Part shown: positions 17,061-23,708 of the stretch, piece after piece | How positions within the stretch are numbered: position 1 is the first letter of the stretch | Layout of the letters: the number at the start of each line of letters is the position of its first letter | Origin: Sulfitobacter sp. CW3 | GTDB taxonomy: Bacteria; Pseudomonadota; Alphaproteobacteria; Rhodobacterales; Rhodobacteraceae | DNA: 64,000 nucleotides | Assembly (NCBI RefSeq): GCF_019392245.1 | Contig: NZ_JAHXRL010000004.1 | Span: 310,001-374,000, forward strand | Direction: 5' to 3' | Made by a program: the position numbers and the translations under genes | Notes under the pieces: generated by a model | The model's input: the letters and a program-made list of their open reading frames with translations, nothing else | Database searches by the model: none | What the model was told of the DNA's origin: nothing

Positions 17061-17961
17061 GCGATGATCGTTGCCTCATTTGGCTGATTTTGCGTTCGCG
17101 CCACACGATGAGCAATCCACCGACGACGATGAACAAGGCACCGGGGAACAGATCGGACCACGGTGCCTCATCGTAGAAAATCCAGCCAAGGGCAAACGCC
17201 AGCGGGATGCCGAAATAGCTGAACGGGGCCAGATTGCTTTGTTCAGTCAGTCGGTAAGACATGATCAGGAATAACACGGCTGTTCCGCCAAACGCGCCCA
17301 TGCCGACAATCCACAGCAGGTCGGTGCCCGACGCCAGCGGGGTAAAGCCGGCCGTGAAAAACGCAAGCGCCAGCGATCCGATCGCTGCAAGACCGGAAGA
17401 ATAAAGATTGATCAGCGCGCTGGGCACATCGTCGTCCATCATGCGGGTCGTCACCGCCACCAACGCATAGCATGCCGCCGCCGCAAGCGGTAAAAGGGCC
17501 GCAGGCCGAAAGCTGTCGCTGCCCGGTCCGACGACCATAATCACCCCTGCAAAACCCAAAAGCACCGCACCCCATCTGAGCGCGCCAACCTTTTCACCAA
17601 GCAGTACCACCGCAAGCGCCACCATAATCGGTGCATTGGCATATGTGATCGTTGATGCGGTCGCAAAACTTAGCAGCCCCAGCGACAGATAAAAGAAATA
17701 CTGCGCAAAGGTCAGGATAATGCCGCGCAAAAGGGCAAACCGCCACTGACGTATTTTTAGAATGCGCCCGTTTTGATGCCAGCCTGACGACATCCAAAGC
17801 GCAATACCTGCGGGGATCAGGCCCGCAATATTCCGGTAGGCTGACAATTCCGCAGCGCCGTAATGTGGTGACAGATGTTTGATGATCAGACCCATAAGAT
17901 CGAACAAAACCAAAGCGATCAGCGAAAAGGTGATCGCGAGGGTGGTGCGGTTCCTCGGCAT
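17050..17961 (-). CDS. DMT-family (EamA) transporter
   Basis: 303 residues from the ATG at 17961, preceded by AGGA at a good distance; the frame is open 30 bp further but without a better start. Ten membrane helices in two EamA repeats (LIALVLFDLMGLIIKHLS; LALGWIFYDEAPWSDLFPGALFIVVGGLLI). Typical motifs: YANAPIMVALAVVLLGEKVGALRWGAVLLGFAGV. Such proteins export amino acids or other metabolites. The substrate is unknown. Confidence 0.88.
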   Translation of the reverse strand: MPRNRTTLAITFSLIALVLFDLMGLIIKHLSPHYGAAELSAYRNIAGLIPAGIALWMSSGWHQNGRILKIRQWRFALLRGIILTFAQYFFYLSLGLLSFATASTITYANAPIMVALAVVLLGEKVGALRWGAVLLGFAGVIMVVGPGSDSFRPAALLPLAAAACYALVAVTTRMMDDDVPSALINLYSSGLAAIGSLALAFFTAGFTPLASGTDLLWIVGMGAFGGTAVLFLIMSYRLTEQSNLAPFSYFGIPLAFALGWIFYDEAPWSDLFPGALFIVVGGLLIVWRERKISQMRQRSSPKR

Positions 17962-18042
17962 GATGTCGATCCTAAAATGGGCTCGGACCAACCCTAGCAG
18001 ACAGCCGCCGTATCACCATCGCAATCTGCTTGGCGCATTGGA

Positions 18043-18465
18043 TCACTTGGCCGGATCAACCTTGCCACGCAGGGCCTTAACTTCTCCGCGGACTTTCTTT
18101 TCCTTCAGGCGTCGCTTTTTCGACCCCAGTGTTGGCCGGGTCGGGATGCGACGTTTGGGCGGGGTCAGCGCTGATTTGATCAGTTCTTTCAACCGGTCAC
18201 GCGCGATTTCGCGGTTGCGGGCTTGGCTTCGCGTCTCGTCACATTGGATGACCAACGCCCCCTCGTTGGTCCACCGGCGACCCGCCAGCCTGCGCAGACG
18301 GGTTTTCACGGGGTTGGTTAACGAAGGCGAGGTCGCGGCCTCGAACCTCAATTCAACCGCGCTTGAGACCTTGTTCACGTTCTGCCCACCGGGGCCGGAC
18401 GCCCGCATAAAGCTTTCGGTCAGCTCCCAGTCTTGAATGGCAATATCGTCGGTGATGTGCAGCAC
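18043..18465 (-). CDS. arfB: Ribosome-rescue peptidyl-tRNA hydrolase ArfB
   Basis: 140 residues from a GTG at 18465 with a strong AAGGAG seven bases upstream; this gives the same length as E. coli ArfB (YaeJ). The catalytic GGQ is in SGPGGQNVNKVSSAVELRF, and the basic C-terminal tail (KKRRLKEKKVRGEVKALRGK) inserts into the empty mRNA channel. It releases peptides from ribosomes stalled without a stop codon. It is a single gene, and no RF1/RF2 codon-recognition domain is present, as expected. Confidence 0.92.
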   Translation of the reverse strand: MLHITDDIAIQDWELTESFMRASGPGGQNVNKVSSAVELRFEAATSPSLTNPVKTRLRRLAGRRWTNEGALVIQCDETRSQARNREIARDRLKELIKSALTPPKRRIPTRPTLGSKKRRLKEKKVRGEVKALRGKVDPAK

Positions 18466-18533
18466 GGGCGGTCTCCTTGGGGGCAGTATCGCATCGCAAG
18501 TTCCCAAGTGAAAGAGCCCGAAGAATGCGAAAA

Positions 18534-18557
18534 GGGCCGCCCCGAAAAGAGCGGCCC
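18534..18557 (-). terminator. Rho-independent terminator (minus strand)
   Basis: GGGCCGC (18534-18540) and GCGGCCC (18551-18557) form a seven-pair stem. On the minus strand the stem is followed by CTTTTCGC, a short T-run. It ends the small transcription unit that contains the 18-codon frame, ahead of arfB. Confidence 0.75.
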
Positions 18558-18630
18558 AATCGAATGGTTTACGGAGGTGGGATCGGTTAGATCAGCGATC
18601 CACCCAAGGTTCTGACCACTAAGGGCTGCC

Positions 18631-18687
18631 CTAGCGGTTGTCCTCCCAAGCTGTTCCGACACCTCGCTCCAATACCGTTCTTGACAC
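18631..18687 (-). CDS. Putative 18-residue peptide behind an extreme Shine-Dalgarno
   Basis: GTG-started frame encoding MSRTVLERGVGTAWEDNR, then TAG. The sequence upstream on the minus strand is AAAGGAGGTGATCCAG, the exact complement of the last 16 bases expected for alphaproteobacterial 16S rRNA (CTGGATCACCTCCTTT at 18687-18702), with seven bases between GGAGG and GTG. Such a site would recruit ribosomes very strongly. Whether the peptide matters, or the site itself does, cannot be told. A longer in-frame reading exists upstream (to 18813) but ignores this ribosome site. Confidence 0.5.
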   Translation of the reverse strand: MSRTVLERGVGTAWEDNR

Positions 18688-18777
18688 TGGATCACCTCCT
18701 TTACATTTGTTGAACTCACCCAAAGCTTTGCACAGGATGGGCAAAAGGCAAAACGTTTTTTGAGGTCGTGAAATGCA

Positions 18778-18826
18778 TGCGGGCGCAAAGATGTGGCCAG
18801 TCTTTGGCATCATCTTTGCGCCCGCA
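18778..18826. repeat. 16-bp perfect inverted repeat
   Basis: TGCGGGCGCAAAGATG (18778-18793) and CATCTTTGCGCCCGCA (18811-18826) are perfect complements with a 17-base loop. It begins 20 bp after the yhhQ stop on the minus strand. No T-run follows on either strand, so it is not a classical terminator, but it probably caps the 3' end of the yhhQ mRNA. Confidence 0.7.
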
Positions 18827-18845
18827 GGGGTCGTTTGAACGTGGT

Positions 18846-19466
18846 CTAGCGCGCGGGCAGCAGCCGTGCAGTGATCAAGCGGAAAGGGACCAAGGCGATC
18901 AACGCGAGGCTAAGTTTCACCGCCCAATCAGCCACAGCAAGCGATACCCACAGCGGTGCAACAGGCCCACTGCCAAGCAATGGCAGCGCTTCGGTCGCCC
19001 AAGATACGTCTGTTAAGGGGCTGATAAACGTCAACGCACCCGAGAATGCGATCGAAAAGAACAGTACCGTATCGACGGTGCTGCCGATCAATGTGCTGGC
19101 AAGCGGCGCGCGCCACCATTTACCGTCCCGAAGGGCCGAAAAAATCGCGACATCAAGAAGCTGTGCCACCAGAAAGGCAGCACCGGAACCGATGGCGATC
19201 CGGATTGTCACCAGCGGGCCAAACTCGCCCATGATCTGTGTGCCGATCAAAGAGCAGACCAAACCAACGACGAAACCCACCAGAACCACGCGCCGTGCGG
19301 CGGCTTGGCCGTAAACGCGGTTCATGATGTCCGTCACCAGAAAGGCGAGAGGATAGGTAAACGCGCCCCAAGTGAGCCATTGCCCATAGAGGAATTGAAC
19401 GAGAATATTGGAGGCCACAACAATGGCGGCCATGGCAATAATGCCGGGAAGATATGTGCGTGTCAT
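18846..19466 (-). CDS. Queuosine precursor transporter (YhhQ/VUT family)
   Basis: 206 residues and about six membrane helices. The family pattern is visible: VASNILVQFLYGQWLTWGAFTYPLAFLVTDIMNRVYGQAAARRVV, then ALRDGKWWRAPLASTLIGSTVDTVLFFSIAF. Members of COG1738 import 7-cyano- or 7-aminomethyl-7-deazaguanine for queuosine synthesis. It is the only queuosine-related gene in view. The 90-bp leader is structured and may be a preQ1-type control region. Confidence 0.9.
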   Translation of the reverse strand: MTRTYLPGIIAMAAIVVASNILVQFLYGQWLTWGAFTYPLAFLVTDIMNRVYGQAAARRVVLVGFVVGLVCSLIGTQIMGEFGPLVTIRIAIGSGAAFLVAQLLDVAIFSALRDGKWWRAPLASTLIGSTVDTVLFFSIAFSGALTFISPLTDVSWATEALPLLGSGPVAPLWVSLAVADWAVKLSLALIALVPFRLITARLLPAR

Positions 19467-19556
19467 GTGTTAACCGTTTTTTGCAAGGGTGCGGCGACTT
19501 GGCCTGCGGGGATCGCAGACAAAGCCGCCTTAAGGGGTTGATCTGAGTCTTGCAAG
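19467..19556 (-). promoter_or_regulatory. Structured leader of the queuosine-precursor transporter gene
   Basis: On the minus strand the leader has an outer pairing CTTGCAA (complement of 19481-19487) with TTGCAAG (complement of 19549-19555). Inside it is a two-part hairpin: an outer eight-pair stem (19493-19500 with 19522-19529, one G-U) and an inner stem of five (CTGCG 19504-19508 with CGCAG 19514-19518). A run AAAAAACGG follows, just before the start codon. An A-rich tail next to the ribosome site is a hallmark of preQ1 aptamers, but the core consensus is not convincingly met. Confidence 0.3.
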
Positions 19557-20450
19557 CTAATCGATGACCGAAAACTCGATGATCTGGGTGTTCTGGAACG
19601 GCATGAAATTGTCGTCTGAGACAAGCGTAAGGTAGGTTCTGCCGGATGCATCCGCCCAAACGGAGATACCTTCGAGGTTATCATACCGCGCCGGCAAGGT
19701 CTGAATGAGCGTAACGCTGTGCGGCGTCGGGGCATCAAGATCGATGCGTCTGATCCGGGTTCTAAACCCCAGCGGCGTCACGGTACGCTCCAGCAGATAG
19801 AGCCGGCCATTTGCATCGAAGTCCGCCCCAACCGGCAGAAAGGGGCCGTTTCTGGGGATTTGAGCCGCGACTACCTGTTCCCCGTCTTTAAAGGCAAAGA
19901 GCGGAAAATGATCACCTTTCGATTGTTCGGCGATGGCGTAGATCGTACCGTCTGCACCGACGGCCAATGCCTCAAGACCGCTATTTTCAGCGTCGAAATC
20001 TGATGCGGGAAAAGTGACGAAAGGTGTTGTTACGCCATTTTCCATGTCCAGTTTTACGATTCGGTGCTGCCCTTCAAAGCTGACATAGTGTTGGCCATCG
20101 GGTGCAATCGCCAATCCTTCTGCATCGGTGAAAGGTTTACGCAATATCTTGCCAGCCTCATCCCGGATCGCGACAGAATGGGTGATCTCGGCCGATGTGA
20201 TTGAACCCGCCTCTCGGTGCAGGGTGGCCTGAACAATGCGACCGCGATCCGTGACAATGGTCAACGACTGGCCGTCAGGCGAAAGCTCCACCCCAGAAAA
20301 GCCGCCGAACCAAGATGCGTTGTCGTACCAGATAAATTCTGACTCGAGATGCAACACAGGTTTATCCCCGGCCGCGAAAACGGCCGAGGTTAGAAGTAGG
20401 GTAAGCATGAGGCTGATAAGGTTCAGTTCGCTTCCAGTACTGATTGGCAT
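19557..20450 (-). CDS. Esterase-like phytase-domain secreted protein
   Basis: 297 residues; the true start may be the internal methionine at 20408 (MLTLLLTSAVFA), which begins a clean signal peptide. The body is a beta-propeller-like domain of the "esterase-like activity of phytase" family, with FGGFSGVELSPDGQSLTIVTDRGRI, then FTDAEGLAIAPDGQHYVSFEGQHRI and ARYDNLEGISVW. These proteins are exported and may hydrolyse phosphoesters; the substrate is not known. The longer start overlaps the end of mepA by 28 bp, suggesting they are cotranscribed. Confidence 0.78.
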   Translation of the reverse strand: MPISTGSELNLISLMLTLLLTSAVFAAGDKPVLHLESEFIWYDNASWFGGFSGVELSPDGQSLTIVTDRGRIVQATLHREAGSITSAEITHSVAIRDEAGKILRKPFTDAEGLAIAPDGQHYVSFEGQHRIVKLDMENGVTTPFVTFPASDFDAENSGLEALAVGADGTIYAIAEQSKGDHFPLFAFKDGEQVVAAQIPRNGPFLPVGADFDANGRLYLLERTVTPLGFRTRIRRIDLDAPTPHSVTLIQTLPARYDNLEGISVWADASGRTYLTLVSDDNFMPFQNTQIIEFSVID

Positions 20451-21358
20451 TGCGCAGGCAAATCGGCCAAGACCAGTTCGCGTTTAGGTTTGCGTTTTGG
20501 CGGATTGGGATTTGGCGGTGGTGGGTTCAGGATATTCGCCTGCCATTGCCGCGCATCGGCGCACCCATCACCGGCAGGGGGCGGCGCTTGATCTACGCAA
20601 CCGCGTGCCCCATTTGGGCAGCTTAGGCGAACATGGAAATGATAATGGTGCCCATACCACGGGCGAATTTTGCGCAGCCAGCTGCGGTCGCCTTTTTCAT
20701 CCGCGCACATTTGGACCTTTGCCCCGGGAAAGACGAAAATACGGGCGACGCGGGGGTCGGATGCCGCTGCTTTCAAGACTTCGTGGTGTTGTCGGGTCCA
20801 GCTGCTGTTGACGTAGGCCCCTTTCGCTCGGCGCATCGAGATCGACGAAATTTCTTCGCGCTCAGCGCGGCTTAGGTTCAGCGACTGGGGCGGCAACATC
20901 CAGATATCGGCGTCCAGACCCATCTGGTGACTGGCATGGCCGGTCAGCATCGGGCCGCCACGTGGTTGGCTCATGTCGCCCACATAAATCCCGTTCCAGC
21001 CGGGCTGCTGCGCCGCTTTTGCGCTTAATTTTTTGACAAAATCGATCGTCTCTGGGTGGGCCCAGTTCCGGTTGCGCGACAAACGCATGGCCTGCCACGT
21101 GGGCCCCGTTTCCGGCAATTGCTGTGCGCCCGCTACACACCCCTTGGCATAGCTGCCAAAGGCCGCCGGGCTTTGCCGTGATCCGCCGCTTTTTGCACCG
21201 AAAAGTTTCTTGGCCTCAACATTGCTTAGCGCACCGCCGGAGGATCCGATGGTCGGCAAAATCTGGGATGCCTGCCGGTTTGGCTGGGACGGTGTCCCGC
21301 TACATGCGGTTATTGCCAAAGCCAGGGTTATACCGGCCAAAAAACGGGAAACGATCAT
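20423..21358 (-). CDS. mepA: Penicillin-insensitive murein endopeptidase
   Basis: 311 residues from the ATG at 21358, which overlaps the stop of the upstream MFS gene as ATGA. The N-terminus is a lipoprotein signal (FLAGITLALAITAC). The MepA (M74) zinc motifs are clear: SQPRGGPMLTGHASHQMGLDADIWM and RPWYGHHYHFHVRLSCP. It cuts D-alanyl-meso-diaminopimelyl cross-links in peptidoglycan. The proline-rich C-terminal tail (NPPPPNPNPPKRKPKRE) is common in Rhodobacteraceae members. Confidence 0.92.
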   Translation of the reverse strand: MIVSRFLAGITLALAITACSGTPSQPNRQASQILPTIGSSGGALSNVEAKKLFGAKSGGSRQSPAAFGSYAKGCVAGAQQLPETGPTWQAMRLSRNRNWAHPETIDFVKKLSAKAAQQPGWNGIYVGDMSQPRGGPMLTGHASHQMGLDADIWMLPPQSLNLSRAEREEISSISMRRAKGAYVNSSWTRQHHEVLKAAASDPRVARIFVFPGAKVQMCADEKGDRSWLRKIRPWYGHHYHFHVRLSCPNGARGCVDQAPPPAGDGCADARQWQANILNPPPPNPNPPKRKPKRELVLADLPAQCQSVLEAN

Positions 21359-22728
21359 TTTTCGAAATCTCCATTCGGTTTGACCCATATTAACAGAATT
21401 AGGCCAAGTATGAAGAGCCCAACCACGGGTGTAATGCCTAACCTTTGACTTCCGGTTAAATCGCTTGCAATCGCAATCAGCGCCGGTGCCAGAAACGCTG
21501 TTGCTTTGCCAGAAAGCGCGTAAAGACCAAACGCTTCGGTCATGCGGTCAGGGTTGCCTTGCCAGGTCAACATGTTGCGAGAGGATGCCTGCAACGCGCC
21601 GCCCGCGGCACCGATCAATGCACCAGCAATGTAGAACAAGATGTCAGGCAGGGCCGACCCGTCGCTTAGGGCAAAGCCCATAACCGACGTCGGTGTAAGC
21701 GAAATGATCAAACAAGCCGTTGCGATCAGGATAATACAGCAAACAACGATGACCGGCATAGGCCCGATTGCGCGGTCAACACGCCCGCCAATCCAGCAAA
21801 AAACGGCACCTGAAACAGCCGCAAGGATACCAAAGATGCCGATGTCGATGATCGACCAATTCAACACACCAAGTGCATAGATGCCGCCAAACGTGTACAT
21901 GCCGTTCAACGCGTCGCGGTAAAACATGGACGACCCAAGATAGGCCAGAAGCGAGGGATGCTGCGGTAAATTTTTAAGGGTGCGGCTCAGGTCAGACAAC
22001 GCCTTGCCCACAATGTATTTTTCGGCATCCGGCTTTGGCGTATCGCGAATGTACAAAAAGAAGGGGATCATGAACACAACGTACCAGATTGCGGTGAGCG
22101 GCCCAACGATCCGTGTGTCGGCCTTGGTGGTGTGATCAAGGCCGAAAGCAGGGTCGAGCCCCAGCATCGTCTTTCCAGTGTCACCGGCCTGAAACAAGAA
22201 AATCATCACGATCAGCGCGACAACACCGCCTACATATCCAAACCCCCAGCCTGATCCTGAAATGCGCCCTCTCTCAGCGGGATCGGGCGAAAGTTCGGGT
22301 AGATAGGAATTGGTGAAAATCGTGGCGAATTCCATTCCGATGAGGCCGATACCAAAGAATAACAGCGCCCAAATGACCGAGAAATCCTGCGGCGCGGTCC
22401 ACCAAAGGGCTGCGGAGCCGATCACGTAGAGGGCTGAGAACAGCCAAATCCATGGCATGCGTTTGCCGGTTGAATCCGCCACAGCACCCAGCAGGGGCGC
22501 AAGAATTGCGATGGAAATACCCGCGACGGCAAGCCCATAGCCCCAATATGCTTGCGCCTGCGCCTTGGCCAAATCCACGGGCATCCCGCCATCAATCAAA
22601 GATGCAGTGGCTGTTTGTGCGAAATAGGGACCGAAAATAAAGGTCAAAAGCAGCGTATTAAATGGCTGGCTTGCCCAATCAAAGAAATACCAGCCCCAGA
22701 TTTTTTTCCGTGATGAAATCGTCGCCAT
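21355..22728 (-). CDS. MFS transporter, UMF1 / Atg22-like
   Basis: 457 residues from the ATG at 22728 with GGAGAG upstream; the frame is open to 22848 but those codons look non-coding. The N-terminus KIWGWYFFDWASQPFNTLLLTFIFGPYF is diagnostic of the UMF1 family, related to yeast vacuolar Atg22. About 12 membrane helices. The family is thought to export amino acids or similar compounds, but no bacterial substrate is proven. Translation is coupled to mepA through ATGA. Confidence 0.86.
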   Translation of the reverse strand: MATISSRKKIWGWYFFDWASQPFNTLLLTFIFGPYFAQTATASLIDGGMPVDLAKAQAQAYWGYGLAVAGISIAILAPLLGAVADSTGKRMPWIWLFSALYVIGSAALWWTAPQDFSVIWALLFFGIGLIGMEFATIFTNSYLPELSPDPAERGRISGSGWGFGYVGGVVALIVMIFLFQAGDTGKTMLGLDPAFGLDHTTKADTRIVGPLTAIWYVVFMIPFFLYIRDTPKPDAEKYIVGKALSDLSRTLKNLPQHPSLLAYLGSSMFYRDALNGMYTFGGIYALGVLNWSIIDIGIFGILAAVSGAVFCWIGGRVDRAIGPMPVIVVCCIILIATACLIISLTPTSVMGFALSDGSALPDILFYIAGALIGAAGGALQASSRNMLTWQGNPDRMTEAFGLYALSGKATAFLAPALIAIASDLTGSQRLGITPVVGLFILGLILLIWVKPNGDFEK

Positions 22729-22915
22729 TTGTGCTCTCCGGTTTTGAGGGACGGTAGTGCAGTGGGGTGCCGCCGCGCAAGGAACGTTTTGTGTGCCGCG
22801 CATAACACTAAGAGGTAGAACGAAGACCCGGGTGGATATATCGGGCAAAAGCGGTTTGCATTTTTGGGACGCGTCTATATTCCATTTGGAGTATCTGAGT
22901 TATTTCGAGCTTTAT

Positions 22916-23236
22916 ATGATCCGTATTTTATACTTTAGCACCGCCCGCCCTTCCGTTTCGAAAGAAGCGGTCAATCAGATTGCGGCAAAATCCCAAGTGA
23001 AAAACCGCGAGCTGGGGATCACCGGCGCATTGGCTTATAACGGTCGCAATTTTTGCCAGGCGTTAGAAGGTGAAGAGGCTAAGGTACGAGACCTTATCGA
23101 GAAAATCCGTGCCGATGAACGGCATAGCGGCTTCAAGATACTTGACGAAAAGCAGATATCAGAGCGCTATTTCCCTGAGTGGACGATGGAACTGGTGAGC
23201 GAGCTGGATTTTTCAGTCGTGATTAATTCGATGTAA
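22916..23236 (+). CDS. BLUF-domain blue-light photoreceptor
   Basis: 106 residues from the ATG at 22916, a stand-alone BLUF domain. Expected flavin-pocket residues are present: Y6 (RILYFSTA), N30 (KNRELGITGALAY), Q48 (FCQALEG), and the W89/M91 pair in PEWTMELV. BLUF proteins bind FAD and change hydrogen bonding on blue-light absorption. No output domain is fused, so signalling must go through a partner protein. No obvious partner is adjacent: it sits between an MFS gene (divergent) and yggT. Confidence 0.92.
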   Translation: MIRILYFSTARPSVSKEAVNQIAAKSQVKNRELGITGALAYNGRNFCQALEGEEAKVRDLIEKIRADERHSGFKILDEKQISERYFPEWTMELVSELDFSVVINSM

Positions 23237-23312
23237 TGATAGGTCTATCGCTGCCCTTGCTCTTTCGCGGGGGGCTGCTTAACTGCATTCCAGTCAATAA
23301 AAAGGTCGAGCC

Positions 23313-23600
23313 ATGACATCGTTGTTCCAAATTCTGATGCTGCTGTTGAATATCGTGTGGTTCGTCATCATCGCCCATGTGATCATGAGCTGGTTGATCA
23401 ACTTTCAGGTATTGAATTTGCGGCAGCCACTGGTCGCGCAGATTTGGGACGGGCTAAACCGCTTGCTAGAGCCGGTCTATCGCCGCGTACGTAGCTTTTT
23501 GCCAGTGATGGGCGGGCTTGATCTTGCACCGCTGGTTGTTTTGATCTCGGTCGCGATTTTACGTATCCTTTTGATAAATAACGCAGCACTGTTTTACTAA
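23313..23600 (+). CDS. YggT-family membrane protein
   Basis: 95 residues with two hydrophobic segments around the conserved FQVLNLRQPLVAQIWDGLNRLLEPVYRRVRSFLP. YggT proteins are linked to cell-envelope or osmotic functions and are often near cell-division genes, but the mechanism is unknown. It is 76 bp after the BLUF gene and just over 100 bp before recQ, all on the plus strand. Confidence 0.88.
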   Translation: MTSLFQILMLLLNIVWFVIIAHVIMSWLINFQVLNLRQPLVAQIWDGLNRLLEPVYRRVRSFLPVMGGLDLAPLVVLISVAILRILLINNAALFY

Positions 23601-23708
23601 ACGACCCTTCGGGGAGGATATTTGGAAAGCCAGAGAAGCATGGGTATTGTCCCTTGTTTCTGAGTGTGGGAGTCTGCGCCCAACGAGCAGAACATAGTTA
23701 GGTTTTCC

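Larger units (their letters stand above)
18533..18706 (-). ncRNA. Candidate small RNA / short mRNA with SD and anti-SD sequences
   Basis: The minus strand of this otherwise empty region holds, in order: AUGUAA (a start-stop pair, 18706-18701), an extended Shine-Dalgarno, an 18-codon frame, a GGGTGGATCG-type imperfect hairpin (18576-18604), a CACCTCC segment (complement of 18573-18579) and the terminator. CACCTCC can pair with all seven bases of GGAGGTG in the Shine-Dalgarno, so the RNA could hide its own ribosome site. The promoter was not located. No match to a known RNA family comes to mind. Confidence 0.5.

Noticed and set aside
18687..18702. Possible 16S rRNA 3' end fragment on the plus strand
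   Set aside because: Only 16 bases match the rRNA tail and the flanking bases do not fit. The minus-strand reading as a Shine-Dalgarno in front of a start codon explains it better.
18631..18813. 60-residue frame containing the 18-residue peptide
   Set aside because: The upstream part has no ribosome site and crosses the inverted repeat; the strong ribosome site points to the GTG at 18687.
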